The notes beneath the pieces were generated by a model. That model searched no databases. It was not told the origin of the DNA and saw only the letters and a list, made by a program, of their open reading frames with translations. Shown here in pieces: positions 11,695 through 24,398 of a DNA stretch of 64,000 nucleotides. This DNA comes from Acidobacteriota bacterium (lineage in GTDB: Bacteria > Acidobacteriota > Thermoanaerobaculia > Multivoradales > Multivoraceae): assembly GCA_003388555.1 (NCBI GenBank), contig QQVD01000048.1:212760-276759 (forward strand). Direction: 5' to 3'. Each line of letters starts with the position of its first letter. Within the stretch, counting starts at the first letter, position 1. The position numbers and the translations under genes were made by a program.

Positions 11695-12239
11695 TGGCCA
11701 CTCAGCAGAAGGGGCCGCAGCTGCACGGCCTGATGGCCGAGTTCGCCACTCCCACCGCCCTGGTGGCGGCGGCAGAGGCGACGCGCGATGCCGGCTTCGC
11801 CAACTGGAACTGCTACTCGCCCTATCCGGTGGAAGGGGCCTGGGAGGCGATGGGCCACAAGACGCCGATGTCGAAGCTCACCTTCCTCGGCGGGCTGACC
11901 GGAGCGGTCTCGGCGTTCGGCTTCATCACCTGGACCCAGGTGGTCGATTACGCCTGGAACGTCGGCGGCCGCCCGACCTTCAGCTGGCCGGCGTGGATCC
12001 CGCCCACCTTCGAGACCACGATCCTGCTCGCCGGCCTCACCGCCGGCATCGGCATGCTGGCGGTCAACGGCTTCCCGCAGCCCTACCATCCGGTGTTCAA
12101 CGTGCCCGAGTTCGTGCGCGCCTCGAACGACCGCTACTTCCTGGTCATCGAGAGCGCCGATCCGAAGTTCGATCGCGCCGCGACGACGGACTTCCTGCGC
12201 GGTCTCGACCCGATCGGAGTGCACGAGGTGGACGAGTGA
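11694..12239 (+). CDS. actD: Alternative complex III subunit ActD (DUF3341)
   Basis: This 181-residue membrane protein has two helices in a hairpin (about 60-80 and 105-125) and the family signature around YSPYPVEG. It ends in a soluble region with a ferredoxin-like look (YFLVIESADPKFD). It is a small structural subunit of alternative complex III. The start is the ATG at 11694, sharing its A with the actC stop and preceded by AGGAGGA. The longer frame open upstream overlaps actC and is not coding. It overlaps actE by one base. Confidence 0.92.
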
Positions 12240-13021
12240 TGCCCGACCCGCAGACCGCCTCGCCGCGACAGAACGAGGATCTCCCGATGAGGACGTTGAT
12301 GCAGACCGGCCCCGTCCGGCGAGCGCCGACCGGGCGTCGCGCACGGCTGGCGGCGTGTGTCGCCGCGGCTCTCGCGCTCGCGGGGTGCCGCCAGGACATG
12401 CACGACCAGGCCAAGATCGAGCCCTACGAGGAGAGCGACTTCTTTGCCGACGGCGTCGGCGGAGCGCGGATCCCTCCCGCCCACACCCTGCCGCGCGGCA
12501 CGAACTGGGACGACGTCGCCTTCACCAGCGGCTACCACCCGGACGGCACGATGGTCGCCGAGCTGCCGCTCGAGCTGACCCCCGAGCTGCTCGATCGCGG
12601 CGAAGAGCGCTACAACATCTTCTGCTCGCCCTGCCACGCACGGACCGGGGCCGGCAACGGCATGATCGTCGAGCGCGGCTTCGCGCAGCCCCCCTCGTAC
12701 CACGAGCAGCGCCTGCGCGAGATGCCCCTCGGCTACTTCTTCGACGTCGCCTCGAACGGGTACGGCCTGATGTCCGGCTACAAGGCGCAGATCAAGGCCG
12801 CCGACCGCTGGGCGATCGCCGCGTGGATCCGGGTGCTGCAGCGCAGCCGCAACGCGCCGATCGACGTGCTGTCACCGGAGGAGCGTCAGCAGGTGATCGC
12901 CGCCGGCGCGAGCGCGGCGCGACCCGCGGACGAGCCGGCACGCCAGGCGGCTTCGGGCGATGAGAACGAGAACCAAGACGACGGCCGGGCGGCCGCGGGG
13001 CGCGAGGTCGGAGCACTATGA
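12239..13021 (+). CDS. actE: Alternative complex III subunit ActE, monoheme cytochrome c lipoprotein
   Basis: The 260-residue product has a lipoprotein signal (LALAGC, acylated C50) and one heme motif, CSPCH at 129-133. Typical ActE sequences lie before and after it (RGEERYNIFCSPCH and LREMPLGYFF), the latter offering a Met as distal ligand. It should carry electrons from the complex toward the oxidase. The start at 12239 overlaps the actD stop and has GAGGTGG upstream. An ATG at 12287, also with GAGGA upstream, gives a shorter and cleaner signal peptide. The acidic C-terminal tail is not conserved. Confidence 0.92.
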   Translation: MPDPQTASPRQNEDLPMRTLMQTGPVRRAPTGRRARLAACVAAALALAGCRQDMHDQAKIEPYEESDFFADGVGGARIPPAHTLPRGTNWDDVAFTSGYHPDGTMVAELPLELTPELLDRGEERYNIFCSPCHARTGAGNGMIVERGFAQPPSYHEQRLREMPLGYFFDVASNGYGLMSGYKAQIKAADRWAIAAWIRVLQRSRNAPIDVLSPEERQQVIAAGASAARPADEPARQAASGDENENQDDGRAAAGREVGAL

Positions 13022-14196
13022 GCCAGGTCTACGAAGCGAGTCGCTACCAGCCGCCGAGCGCGCTGGACGGGGTGCAGACCAAGGCGCTGATCGTCGGCGT
13101 CGTGGCGGCGGCGATCAGCATCGCCGGTTTCTTCCTCGATCGCACCCAGTTCTTCCAGTCCTATCTGGTGGGCTGGATCTTCTGGTTCGTCATCGCCCTC
13201 GGCTGCCTCGGTTGGACGATGATCCAGCACCTGACCGGCGGCCTCTGGGCGCTGGTGCTGCGCCGGGTCCTCGAGGCCGCCGCGCGCACGCTGCCTTTCT
13301 TCGGACTTCTCTTCCTGCCCTTCGTGTTCGGGATGGAGGAGGTGTGGAGCTGGACCCGGCCCGAGGCGGCCAACGACCCGCTGATCCAGGAGAAGGTGGG
13401 CTACCTCAACCAGCCCTTCTTCTGGGGTCGGTTCGCCTTCTACTTCGTCTTCTGGACCGTGCTCGCCTTCCTGCTCAGCCGCAACTCCGCCAAGCAGGAC
13501 GAGGGTGACGAGAAGGTCACCGTGCGCATGCGCATGATCAGCGGACCGGGCATCGTGCTGTTCGTGCTGATCGGCTCCTTCGCCTCGTTCGACTGGCTGA
13601 TGTCGCTCGAGCCGCACTGGTTCTCGTCGCTGTTCGGCTTCTACTTCATCTCCAGCACGGCGCTGGCCGCGATGCTCTTCATGATCGTCTGCGCCTGGTG
13701 GCTGCACCGGCAGCAGCCGCTGGACGACGTGCTGACCAAGCGTCACTTCCACGACTACGGCAAGTTCACCCTGGCGCTGGTGATGTTCTGGGCCTACATG
13801 ACCCTGTCGCAGTTCCTCATCACCTGGTCGGGCCACATCCCCGAGTTCACCCAGTGGTACGACGCCCGCAACACCGGGGGTTGGAAGTCCTACACCGTGC
13901 CGCTCATCGTGCTGCACTTCTTCGTGCCCTTCCTCATCCTGCTCTCCGCCAGCCTCAAGAAGCAGCCGTCGAAGCTCGTGCTGGTGGCGCTCTACATGCT
14001 GGTGATGCGCTTCTTCGACCTCTACTGGCAGGCGGCCCCGAACTGGCACGAGACCCTGACCTTCCACTGGCTCGACGTCACCACCCTGGTGGCGGTGGGC
14101 GGGCTGTGGCTCTTCGTCTTCGTGCGCGAGCTCAAGCGACGCGCCCTGCTGCCGGTCGGAGACCCCTACCTGAAGGAGGTTCTCGGCCATGTCTGA
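13018..14196 (+). CDS. actF: Alternative complex III subunit ActF, second NrfD-like membrane subunit
   Basis: The 392-residue protein has about ten membrane helices and recognisable ActF motifs, including FLDRTQFFQSYL near the N-terminus, ASFDWLMSLEPHWFS and HDYGKFTLALVMFWAYM. It pairs with ActC in the membrane and may hold a second quinone site or a proton path. Start and preceding stop overlap as ATGA, and the end overlaps the next gene by eight bases, which points to tight coupling. Length and order match known act clusters. Confidence 0.93.
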   Translation: MSQVYEASRYQPPSALDGVQTKALIVGVVAAAISIAGFFLDRTQFFQSYLVGWIFWFVIALGCLGWTMIQHLTGGLWALVLRRVLEAAARTLPFFGLLFLPFVFGMEEVWSWTRPEAANDPLIQEKVGYLNQPFFWGRFAFYFVFWTVLAFLLSRNSAKQDEGDEKVTVRMRMISGPGIVLFVLIGSFASFDWLMSLEPHWFSSLFGFYFISSTALAAMLFMIVCAWWLHRQQPLDDVLTKRHFHDYGKFTLALVMFWAYMTLSQFLITWSGHIPEFTQWYDARNTGGWKSYTVPLIVLHFFVPFLILLSASLKKQPSKLVLVALYMLVMRFFDLYWQAAPNWHETLTFHWLDVTTLVAVGGLWLFVFVRELKRRALLPVGDPYLKEVLGHV

Positions 14197-14734
14197 AACG
14201 GGAACCGATCCGGGTTCTGATCTGGGGGCTGGGATGAGCACCACATCGACGCAAGCCGACGAGACGAAGAACTTCCTGGGAAGAGAGCTTCCCTACCGCG
14301 CGCTCTACGTGGCGGTCATCGCCATCCTCGCGGTCTGCGTCGTCTTCGCGATCCTGCTGCTGCCGATGGTCCGGGGCTTCGCCTCGTGGTCCGACGCCAC
14401 ACAGGAGCGGGCCCGCACCCGGCCGACGCCGGTGAATACCAGGCCCGTCGGCCCGCTGCTCCAGTCGAGCCCCGAGGGACAGTTGATCGACTACGACCGC
14501 GAGATCGACCGCGAGCTCGCCAGCTACGGTTGGATCGACGAGAACGGCGGCATCGCCAAGATCCCGCTCGAGCGTGCCCGCGAGCTGATCCTCCAGGAGG
14601 GCCTCGGCGGCATCGCCGACGGCGCTTCCGGCTCCGATCAGAGCGTGCCCTCCGACACCGACCCGGCCGCCACCGATGGCGGCGTCTCCGCTGCCGAGGA
14701 GGCGGCGGAGGAAGTGGAGAGCTCCGAACCTTGA
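14189..14734 (+). CDS. Small single-span membrane protein of the act-cox cluster
   Basis: A 181-residue protein with one membrane helix (about 37-59), a short cytoplasmic N-terminus and a C-terminal part containing YGWIDENGG...IPLERARELIL. Similar YGWVD...IPIDRAM stretches occur in small proteins encoded between ActF and SCO in other such clusters, so it is probably a conserved accessory or assembly factor; its function is not established. The last 45 residues are acidic and low in complexity. The start has AAGGAGG at 14172-14178. It overlaps actF by eight bases and the SCO gene by four. Confidence 0.8.
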   Translation: MSETGTDPGSDLGAGMSTTSTQADETKNFLGRELPYRALYVAVIAILAVCVVFAILLLPMVRGFASWSDATQERARTRPTPVNTRPVGPLLQSSPEGQLIDYDREIDRELASYGWIDENGGIAKIPLERARELILQEGLGGIADGASGSDQSVPSDTDPAATDGGVSAAEEAAEEVESSEP

Positions 14735-15642
14735 CCCCCCTTCGCGGCTCACGCCGCTCCCTGACGCACACGAGCCGGGCGCTCTGTCTGAGCCTCGGCC
14801 TGGTCGCGGCGTCGGTCTCCGCCGTGGCGGCGCAGACGCAGACGATGGCCGTGTCGCGTCAGAAGGTCACCCCCGATCCGCTGCAGGAGAGCAACCTGCC
14901 ACGCGAGCTGCGCGATCTCGGGTGGGAGCAGAAGATCGGCGCGCCGGTGCCGCAGGACCTCGAACTGGTCGACCACACCGGCCAGACGGTGCGCCTCGGC
15001 GACCTGATCGGCGAGCGGCCGGTGCTCTTCGCGCCGGTGTACTACGAGTGCCCGATGCTCTGCTCGCTGGTGCTCGACGGAGTGGTGCGTGGGCTCAAGC
15101 CGCTGGCGTTCCAGCCCGGCGCCGACTTCGACGTCATCGCGCTGAGCTTCGATCCCGGCGAGTCGGCCGACATGGCCCGGGTGTCTCGGAACACCGCGCT
15201 GGCGCGCTATGGCAAGGATCGCGCCGACGGAGAAGATCGAGCAGCCGGCTGGCACTTCCTGACCGGCGACCAGCAGTCGATCCGGGCGATGATGGACGCG
15301 GTCGGCTTCCGCTACCGCTACGAAGAAGAGACCGACGAGTACGCCCACGCCGGCGGCGTCGTGCTGCTCACTCCCGAAGGCCGCATCTCGCGCTACTTCT
15401 ACGGCGTCGACTACGCGCCCAAGGACCTGCGCCTGGGTCTCGTCGAGGCGAGCCAGAACCAGCTCGGCAGCGTCGTCGACCAGGTGCTGCTGTTCTGTTT
15501 CCAGTACGACCCGGAGATCGGCAAGTACAGCGTCCTCACCCTGCGCATCATCCAGGCGGCCGGTGTGCTCACCGTGCTGCTGCTCGCGGGCTTCGTGATC
15601 CGCATGCTGTGGGCGGAGCGCCGCCAGACGGTGACGGCATGA
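14731..15642 (+). CDS. SCO1/SenC-family copper chaperone for cytochrome oxidase
   Basis: The 303-residue protein has an N-terminal signal sequence, a thioredoxin fold and a C-terminal membrane helix (about 270-293). Copper ligands of SCO proteins are present: C107 and C111 in CPMLC and H206 in YAHAGG. It delivers copper to the CuA site of CoxB, which is the next gene. The chosen start is a TTG at 14731 overlapping the preceding TGA as TTGA. It gives a normal signal peptide (cleavage near AVAAQ), and no ATG is available closer. The C-terminal anchor in addition to a signal peptide is common in SCO proteins of act-cox clusters. Confidence 0.9.
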   Translation: MTPLRGSRRSLTHTSRALCLSLGLVAASVSAVAAQTQTMAVSRQKVTPDPLQESNLPRELRDLGWEQKIGAPVPQDLELVDHTGQTVRLGDLIGERPVLFAPVYYECPMLCSLVLDGVVRGLKPLAFQPGADFDVIALSFDPGESADMARVSRNTALARYGKDRADGEDRAAGWHFLTGDQQSIRAMMDAVGFRYRYEEETDEYAHAGGVVLLTPEGRISRYFYGVDYAPKDLRLGLVEASQNQLGSVVDQVLLFCFQYDPEIGKYSVLTLRIIQAAGVLTVLLLAGFVIRMLWAERRQTVTA

Positions 15643-15723
15643 CGAACAGAGACCAGAGAAACGCCGCGCCGCTCCACGCGATGTCCCTCGCGCGGAGACC
15701 CTTCAGCGATTGGAGTACCCCCC

Positions 15724-16776
15724 GTGCTTGAGTTCATCGACAAGTACCTCCCGGGATTCCTCGACAACCTGCCGCTGCTTCCGCCCCAGGCATCGACCGT
15801 CGCCGGTGACGTCGACCTGCTGACCCTGGTGTGGACCCTCATCAGCTTCGCCGTCGGCACGTTGATCGTGGTGGTCATGATCTACCTGGCGGTGCGCTAC
15901 CGCCGCCGCGCCGTCAACGAGGTGGGCGGCGCCGAAGTGCACGCGCCGATGGTCGAGATCGTCTCGATGCTGATCCCGTTCATCATCAGCATGGGCATGT
16001 TCGTCTGGGGCACCAAGGTCTTCGTCGACCTCAAGCGCCCGCCGGCCGACGCGGTCGAGTACTTCGCCTTCGGCAAGCAGTGGATGTGGAAGTTCCAGCA
16101 TCCCAACGGCCTGCGCGAGATCAACAACTTCACCATCCCGGTCGACACGCCGATCAAGGTGACGATGACCAGCGAGGACGTCATCCACTCGTTCTTCATC
16201 CCGGCTTTCCGGGTCAAGCAGGACGTGGTCCCGGGCCGCTACACGACGGTCTGGTTCGAGGCCACGCAGACAGGCCAGTTCCGCCAGCTATGCGCCGAGT
16301 ACTGCGGCAGCGAGCACTCGTTGATGGGCGGCATCGTGACTGTGCTGGAGCAGGACGAGTACCAGGCATGGCTCAACGGCGAGCAGTTCGAACGCACCAC
16401 GACGCCGTCGTCGAGCGGCGAGCAGCTCTTCACGTCGCTGGCCTGCTCGACCTGCCATCTCAGCGGCGACTCGAACCGCGGCCCGGCGCTGCACGGCCTG
16501 CCGGGGAGCGAGGTGCAGCTGGCGTCGGGCGAGACGGTGATCGCCGACGACGCCTATCTGCGCGAGTCGATCCTCGAGCCGCGCGCGAAGCTCCGCCAGG
16601 GCTATGTGCCGTTGATGCCGACTTTCGAGGGGCAGGTCAGCGAGGAGCAGCTGCACGACCTGATCGCCTTCATCAAGACCATCGAGCCGGAGTCGAGCTC
16701 CCGTGAGGGCTCGGTCCAGGTGGCCGAATCGAACCAGACTCCCGGTGTGAGCAACGCCGGTGGAGGAGGTCGCTAG
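15724..16776 (+). CDS. coxB: Cytochrome c oxidase subunit II with fused cytochrome c domain (caa3 type)
   Basis: The 350-residue protein has two membrane helices (about 33-56 and 78-100) and a cupredoxin domain with all CuA ligands: H155, C190, E192, C194, H198 and M201. A C-terminal cytochrome c domain carries CSTCH at 241-245 and an MPTF methionine ligand. The fused heme domain marks a caa3-type oxidase that receives electrons directly from a carrier or from ActE. The start is a GTG with GGAG nine bases before it. It lies two bases before coxA. Confidence 0.95.
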   Translation: MLEFIDKYLPGFLDNLPLLPPQASTVAGDVDLLTLVWTLISFAVGTLIVVVMIYLAVRYRRRAVNEVGGAEVHAPMVEIVSMLIPFIISMGMFVWGTKVFVDLKRPPADAVEYFAFGKQWMWKFQHPNGLREINNFTIPVDTPIKVTMTSEDVIHSFFIPAFRVKQDVVPGRYTTVWFEATQTGQFRQLCAEYCGSEHSLMGGIVTVLEQDEYQAWLNGEQFERTTTPSSSGEQLFTSLACSTCHLSGDSNRGPALHGLPGSEVQLASGETVIADDAYLRESILEPRAKLRQGYVPLMPTFEGQVSEEQLHDLIAFIKTIEPESSSREGSVQVAESNQTPGVSNAGGGGR

Positions 16777-16778
16777 AC

Positions 16779-18450
<1,672 letters not shown>

Positions 18451-18458
<8 letters not shown>

Positions 18459-19152
18459 CCATGCATCGGGGGTGCTCGCGCACCACTTCCACAGCATCTC
18501 GCAACAGCGTGCGGCCCACTCGCTGGGCATGTGGCTGTTCATGGCCCAGGAGATCATGTTCTTCGGCGGTCTGTTCACCGCCTACGTGGTCTACCGGGCA
18601 CTGAACCCGCTCGACTTCGCCGTTGCCAGCTCGGAGCTCGACGCCGTGCTCGGAGGCGTCAACACGCTGGTGCTGATCGCCAGCAGCGTGACCATGGCGC
18701 TGGCGGTCAAGTACGCCCAGCTCGGGAAGAAGAACATGATCGTCCTCTTCCTGATCTTCACCTTCCTGTTCGCGTCGACCTTCCTGGTGATCAAGTACTT
18801 CGAGTACTCGGCCAAGTTCGAGCACCACACCGTGCCGGGCTACGACTTCGATTTCCACGTCCCGGCCGACGTGATCCAGAAGTTCGAGCTGTCGCCCGAA
18901 CGCATCGCGACGATGGAGAAGCGGGCCGAGGTCTTCTTCTCGATCTACTTCGCGATGACCGGTCTGCACGGGCTGCACGTCTTCATCGGCATGTGCCTGA
19001 TCATCTGGCTCATCTTCCCGGCGATGAAGAACAAGTTCAACGTCGACTACCACTCGCCGGTCGAGAACTTCGGTCTCTACTGGCACTTCGTCGACCTGGT
19101 GTGGATCTTCCTCTTCCCCCTGCTGTATCTGCTCGGCAGGAACATCCACTAG
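18451..19152 (+). CDS. coxC: Cytochrome c oxidase subunit III
   Basis: The 233-residue membrane protein has the seven-helix subunit III pattern, starting with [16 protein letters not shown] and ending with [18 protein letters not shown] soluble insert of about 40 residues sits between helices (near [16 protein letters not shown]). The start is taken as the TTG at 18451, eight bases inside the coxA 3' end, because GGAGG at 18440-18444 lies six bases before it. A further upstream start at 18415 lacks such a site. Confidence 0.94.
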
Positions 19153-19164
19153 GGGTCAGCATCG

Positions 19165-19632
19165 ATGGCTACGCAAGCGCACACTGGCGACGAGCACCAC
19201 GACGAAGAGGTGCACATCTCCCCGCACTCCACCTACTACTGGGTGTTCGGTGCTCTGGTCGTCCTCACCATCCTGACCGTGTGGACGGCGGGTATGGACC
19301 TCGGTCCCCTCAACGACGTGGTGGCGCTCGGCATCGCCTTCACCAAGGCGAGCCTGGTGGTGCTCTTCTTCATGCACGTGAAGTACAGCAGCCGCCTCAT
19401 CCAGCTGATCGTCGTCGGCTCCGTGGCCTGGTTGGCGATCATGTTCGGGCTCACCATGATCGACTACGTCTCGCGGGAGATGGTCGGCGTCGACCCCGAG
19501 GCGGTGCCCAACCCCTACGAGCGCTTCGAGATGCCGGCTGCGGACAGCGGGCACGGCGGAGACCACGGTGGGGGAGATCACGGCGGGGACGCGGCGCACG
19601 CCGAGGCCTCGGCCGGCGACGACTCGCACTGA
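19165..19632 (+). CDS. Cytochrome c oxidase subunit IV (CoxD-like, caa3 type)
   Basis: The 155-residue protein has three helices with the subunit IV pattern (YYWVFGALVVLTILTVW, KASLVVLFFMHVKYS and WLAIMFGLTMIDY). It stabilises the oxidase core in the membrane. The last 30 residues are rich in Gly, His and Asp, like the ActB tail, and could bind metal ions. It is the last gene of the respiratory operon. Downstream, 19643-19671 holds a short tandem repeat of CTCACCGGCCAGGC and no convincing terminator. Confidence 0.9.
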   Translation: MATQAHTGDEHHDEEVHISPHSTYYWVFGALVVLTILTVWTAGMDLGPLNDVVALGIAFTKASLVVLFFMHVKYSSRLIQLIVVGSVAWLAIMFGLTMIDYVSREMVGVDPEAVPNPYERFEMPAADSGHGGDHGGGDHGGDAAHAEASAGDDSH

Positions 19633-19875
19633 CCGCGGGCCGCTCACCGGCCAGGCCCTCACCGGCCAGGCTGCGCTGAGCGTGGAGCGGGCGCGCCGCC
19701 GCCGCCCTGCGGTCACCTCGCGCACGAGCGGCAATCCTTTGGCGACGCCGCCACCGGCGGCGAGCGCCCACGGCGTCCGCGACGGCCGACGCGCTAGAGT
19801 GAGCCTCGGGGGCTCGCCGAGCATGAGGACCGTCGACGCGGAAACAGCAAGATCACGCGCACCGGGACATACCGG

Positions 19876-20646
<771 letters not shown>

Positions 20647-20680
20647 GCGCACCGCGACGGTCCGCGGGCCGGAGGACACG

Positions 20681-23044
20681 GTGAGGGCTTTGCAGCGCAA
20701 GCTGCTGCGCGACCTGTGGGCTCAGCGCTCCCAGGTGCTGGCCATCGCCGCGGTCGTCGCCACCGGCATCTGCCTGCTGTTCGCCGCCCGCTCGACCTTC
20801 GGCTCTCTGCAGCACACCCAGGACGAGTACTACGAGCAGGGGCGTTTCGCCGACGTCTTCGCCTCCATCAAGAGGGCGCCGTGGTGGGTCGCCGAGCGGG
20901 CCGCTGAGCTCGACGGCGTCGCCCAGGCGCAGGCCCGGGTCGTCGTCGCCGTCAACCTCGACGTCGCCGACATGGAGGAGCCCAGCCGCGGCCTGCTGAT
21001 CTCGCTGCCGGACCGCGGCGAGCCGGTGCTCAACCGGGTGCTGCTCGACTCCGGACGCTGGGTCGACCCGCTGCGCGACGACGAGGCGATCCTGTCGCTG
21101 AAGTTCGCCGAGGCGCACGGCCTCGAGGTCGGCGACCACGTCGTCGCGGTCATCAACGGCAGGCGCAAGCGACTCGAGGCGGTGGGCATCGGCCAGTCAC
21201 CGGAGTACGTCTACGCGATCTCGGGAGGCGATCTCTTCCCTGACCCGCGACGCTTCGGCGTGCTGTGGATGGCGCGGCGTCCGCTCGCCTCGGCTTTCGA
21301 CATGGAGGGCGGCTTCAACGACCTCTCGCTGCGCCTGCTCCCCGACGTTCAGCCGCAGGGCGTCATCGCCGAGCTCGACCGCCTGCTCGAGCCCTACGGC
21401 GGCCTCGGCGCGATTCCGCGCTCGCAGCAGACCTCGCACTGGTACCTCACCAACGAGCTGACCCAGCTCGAGAGCACCGGCTACGTCGTGCCGCTGCTCT
21501 TCCTCACCGTCGCCGCCTTCCTGCTCAACGTCGTGCTGGTACGCCTGGTGGCGGCGCAGCGCGAACAGATCGCTGCGCTCAAGGCGCTGGGCTACTCCAA
21601 CCGCGCCATCGGCCTGCACTACGTGCAGTGGGGCCTCGGTGTCTCGGCGCTCGGCGCGGCGCTGGGGCTGCTCGGTGGCATCTGGATGAGCCGCAGCTGG
21701 CTGGCCACCTACGAGACCTACTTCAGCTTCCCGCGGCTGATCCACCAGATGTCCTGGAACGACTTCGCCCAGGCGGCGGGAGTGAGCGTGGTCGCGTCGA
21801 TGGTGGGCGCTCTCGGCGCGGTGCGGGCGGCGGTGCGCCTGGCGCCGGCTGAGGCGATGCGGCCGGCGCCGCCGGCGACCTACCGGCAGACCGCGCTCGA
21901 GCGGCTCGCCGAGTGGCTGCAGGCCAGCGTGGCCTGGCGGATCATCCTGCGCAATCTCGCCCGCCGTCCGGTGCGATCACTGCTCTCGGTGGTCGGCATC
22001 GCCTTCGCCGGCGCCACCCTGGTGCTGGGCAGCTCGCTGGTGAGCTCGATCACCGAGCTGGCGGCGGTGCTCTTCGACCGCATGCAGCGGCAGGACGTCA
22101 TGGTCACCTTCAACGAGCCGGCTTCTTCGTCGTCGGCCTTCGAGTTGACTTCGCTGCCCGGAGTGCGTTCGATGGAGCCGATCCGCACCGTGCCGGCACG
22201 CCTTCGCTCCGGCGCCCGCTCGCGCCAGGTCGGAGTGCTCGGCATGGTCGCCGATCCTCGGTTGTGGCGGGTGCTCGACAGCGAGCGGGGAGCCGTGGCG
22301 ATGCCCGCCGAGGGCCTGATGCTCTCCTCGATGCTTGCGGAGATCCTCGGTGTGCGCGCCGGCGACCGGGTCGAGATGGAGGTGCTCGAGGGCCGCAGGC
22401 CGGTGCTCGGGGTCGATGTGGCCAGCGTCGTCGACGACTACGTCGGCGCCTCGGCCTACATGGAGATCGAAGCCCTGCGCCGGCTGCTCGGCGAGCAGGG
22501 GACGACCAGCGGCGCGGTGCTGACCATCGATCCCCTGGCGGAGTCCGAGCTCTACGCGGCGCTGAAACGCACGCCGCGCGTCGCCGGCGTCGCGCTGCGC
22601 TCCGCCACCATCGAGAACTTCGAGACCTTCCTGTCGGACAACATCGGCTCGATGATGTTCGCCAACCTGCTCTTCGCCTTCGTGATCGCCTTCGGGGTGA
22701 TCTACAACACCGCCCGCATCTCGCTCGCCGAGCGGGCGCGCGAGCTCGCGAGCCTGCGGGTGCTCGGCTTCCGCCGCAGCGAGATCAGCGGCATCCTGCT
22801 CGGCGAGCTGGGGCTGCTGACCGCAGCCGGGATCCCGCTCGGCTTCGGCCTGGGAGTGCTCTTCGTGCTCTGGGCGGTGCGCGCCTTCGAGACCGAGCTC
22901 TACCGGATCCCCTACGTTTTCGACACGCGCACTTTCGTGATCTCGGCGGTCGCCGTCGTCGGGTCGATGGTGGTGTCGGCGCTGGTGGTGCGGCGGCGCC
23001 TGCACGAGCTGGACCTGGTGGCGGTGCTGAAGAGCCGCGAGTGA
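20681..23044 (+). CDS. ABC transporter permease with two FtsX domains
   Basis: The 787-residue permease has an N-terminal helix, a large periplasmic MacB-like domain, three helices (about 270-400), a second periplasmic domain and three final helices. It is thus the duplicated FtsX form. It should use ATP hydrolysis by the preceding gene product for mechanotransmission or export of a lipid, peptide or drug; the cargo is unknown. The start is the GTG at 20681, because GGAGG at 20671-20675 lies five bases before it. The open frame to 20585 overlaps the ATPase gene. Confidence 0.9.
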   Translation: MRALQRKLLRDLWAQRSQVLAIAAVVATGICLLFAARSTFGSLQHTQDEYYEQGRFADVFASIKRAPWWVAERAAELDGVAQAQARVVVAVNLDVADMEEPSRGLLISLPDRGEPVLNRVLLDSGRWVDPLRDDEAILSLKFAEAHGLEVGDHVVAVINGRRKRLEAVGIGQSPEYVYAISGGDLFPDPRRFGVLWMARRPLASAFDMEGGFNDLSLRLLPDVQPQGVIAELDRLLEPYGGLGAIPRSQQTSHWYLTNELTQLESTGYVVPLLFLTVAAFLLNVVLVRLVAAQREQIAALKALGYSNRAIGLHYVQWGLGVSALGAALGLLGGIWMSRSWLATYETYFSFPRLIHQMSWNDFAQAAGVSVVASMVGALGAVRAAVRLAPAEAMRPAPPATYRQTALERLAEWLQASVAWRIILRNLARRPVRSLLSVVGIAFAGATLVLGSSLVSSITELAAVLFDRMQRQDVMVTFNEPASSSSAFELTSLPGVRSMEPIRTVPARLRSGARSRQVGVLGMVADPRLWRVLDSERGAVAMPAEGLMLSSMLAEILGVRAGDRVEMEVLEGRRPVLGVDVASVVDDYVGASAYMEIEALRRLLGEQGTTSGAVLTIDPLAESELYAALKRTPRVAGVALRSATIENFETFLSDNIGSMMFANLLFAFVIAFGVIYNTARISLAERARELASLRVLGFRRSEISGILLGELGLLTAAGIPLGFGLGVLFVLWAVRAFETELYRIPYVFDTRTFVISAVAVVGSMVVSALVVRRRLHELDLVAVLKSRE

Positions 23045-23084
23045 GCCCCGCGAGGGGCCAGTGGAGGAGATCGGGGGAACCGAG

Positions 23085-24305
23085 ATGGTGGACGAGCGAG
23101 CACGATGGCGACGACGGATCCTCTTCGCGGCCCTGGGGCTCGGCGTGCTGGTGCTCGCCTACCTGGCGCTGCGACCGGCCGCGGTGGAGGCCGAGTTGGG
23201 CGAGGTGACCCGCGGACCGATGGCCGAGATCCTGCGGGAGGAGGGCGAGGCGCGGGTGCGCGAACGCTTTGCGATCTCGGCCCCGGTCGCCGGCCGGGTG
23301 CTGCGCAACGACCTGGAGGTCGGCGATCCGGTGCGCGCCGGCGACACCGTGCTGGCCACCTTCGTGCCCAGCGCGCCGGTGCCGCTGGACCGGCGCAGCC
23401 GCGAGGAGGCCGCGGCGGCTCTCGAGGCGGCCGAGGCGGCGATCGGTCGCAACCGCGCCGAGATCGGTAGGCTGCGCGCCGAGCTCGAATTCGCCGAGAC
23501 CGAGCTGCGCCGCCTGCAGGCGTTGGCCGAGCAGGGCATCGTCTCCGCCGAGGACCTGCAGCGCCGCGAGCTGGCCCAGAGCTCCGCTCAGGAGGCGCTG
23601 CGCGCCGCCGAGTTCGCCGAGCGCTCGGCGCGCAGCGAGCGACGACGCGCCCAGGCCAGGCTGATGGCGGCGTCATTCGACGCCGATCTCGGCGAGACGA
23701 TCGAGATCCTCTCGCCGATCGACGGCGTCGTGCTCTCGTTGCTGCGCGAGAGCGAAGCCGTGGTGCCGGTGGGAGAGCCACTGGTCGAGGTCGGCGACCC
23801 GGCCGATCTCGAGATCGTCGTCGACTACCTGTCGCGCGACGCGGTGGCGATCGGCCCCGGCCAGAGGGTGCTGATCGAGGAGTGGGGTGGACCCGTTCTC
23901 GACGGCGTGGTGCGGATCGTCGAGCCGACCGGTTTCACCAAGATCTCGGCCCTGGGCGTCGAGGAGCAGCGGGTCAACGTGCGCATCGATCTGCTGCCCC
24001 AGGCTCTCGAGGCCGCCGGCGGCCGGCTCGGCGACGGCTACCGTGTGGTCGCCGGAGCGGTGGTCTGGGAGTCGTCCGAAGAGCTGCGGATCCCCGTCGG
24101 GGCGCTGTTCCGTCGCGGCGACGGCTGGGCCACCTACGGGCTCGACGACTCGGGCCGCATCGTCGAGCTGGCACTCGAGATCGGCCGACAGAGCTCGGGC
24201 ACCGGCGGCTTCGCCCAGGTCCTCTCGGGCGTCGAGCAGGGGCGCGTGGTCGTGCTGCACCCCGGCATGGAGGTGCGTGCGGGTCGCAGGGTGCGCAGCG
24301 AGTGA
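23085..24305 (+). CDS. HlyD/RND-type periplasmic adaptor protein
   Basis: The 406-residue protein starts with one membrane helix, then a lipoyl half-motif, a long Ala/Glu/Arg-rich coiled coil (about 105-205), the second lipoyl half (LSPIDGVVLSL) and beta-barrel domains. It would link the upstream permease to an outer-membrane channel, which is not encoded here. The ATG at 23085 follows GGGGGA six bases upstream. A GTG at 23061 is an alternative start that would add eight residues. It lies 40 bp after the permease gene. Confidence 0.88.
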   Translation: MVDERARWRRRILFAALGLGVLVLAYLALRPAAVEAELGEVTRGPMAEILREEGEARVRERFAISAPVAGRVLRNDLEVGDPVRAGDTVLATFVPSAPVPLDRRSREEAAAALEAAEAAIGRNRAEIGRLRAELEFAETELRRLQALAEQGIVSAEDLQRRELAQSSAQEALRAAEFAERSARSERRRAQARLMAASFDADLGETIEILSPIDGVVLSLLRESEAVVPVGEPLVEVGDPADLEIVVDYLSRDAVAIGPGQRVLIEEWGGPVLDGVVRIVEPTGFTKISALGVEEQRVNVRIDLLPQALEAAGGRLGDGYRVVAGAVVWESSEELRIPVGALFRRGDGWATYGLDDSGRIVELALEIGRQSSGTGGFAQVLSGVEQGRVVVLHPGMEVRAGRRVRSE

Positions 24306-24340
24306 GAGGGCGCACGCCCGCGGCCGGTCGCCGGACAGCC

Positions 24341-24349
24341 TGCTACTCT
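24341..24349 (+). promoter_or_regulatory. Extended -10 promoter candidate for yhbY
   Basis: TGCTACTCT fits the extended -10 pattern TGnTAnnnT and lies 50 bp before the TTG start. No good -35 hexamer is visible. The same motif occurs before two other genes (37043 and 50752). Confidence 0.35.
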
Positions 24350-24398
24350 CGCCGAGTCCACGCAGGTCCCGAGTTCGGCCGTCGAGGGGAGCGCTGAC

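Noticed and set aside
19643..19671. A regulatory tandem repeat after the oxidase operon.
   Set aside because: Only two copies of 14 bases in a G+C-rich gap; no supporting feature.
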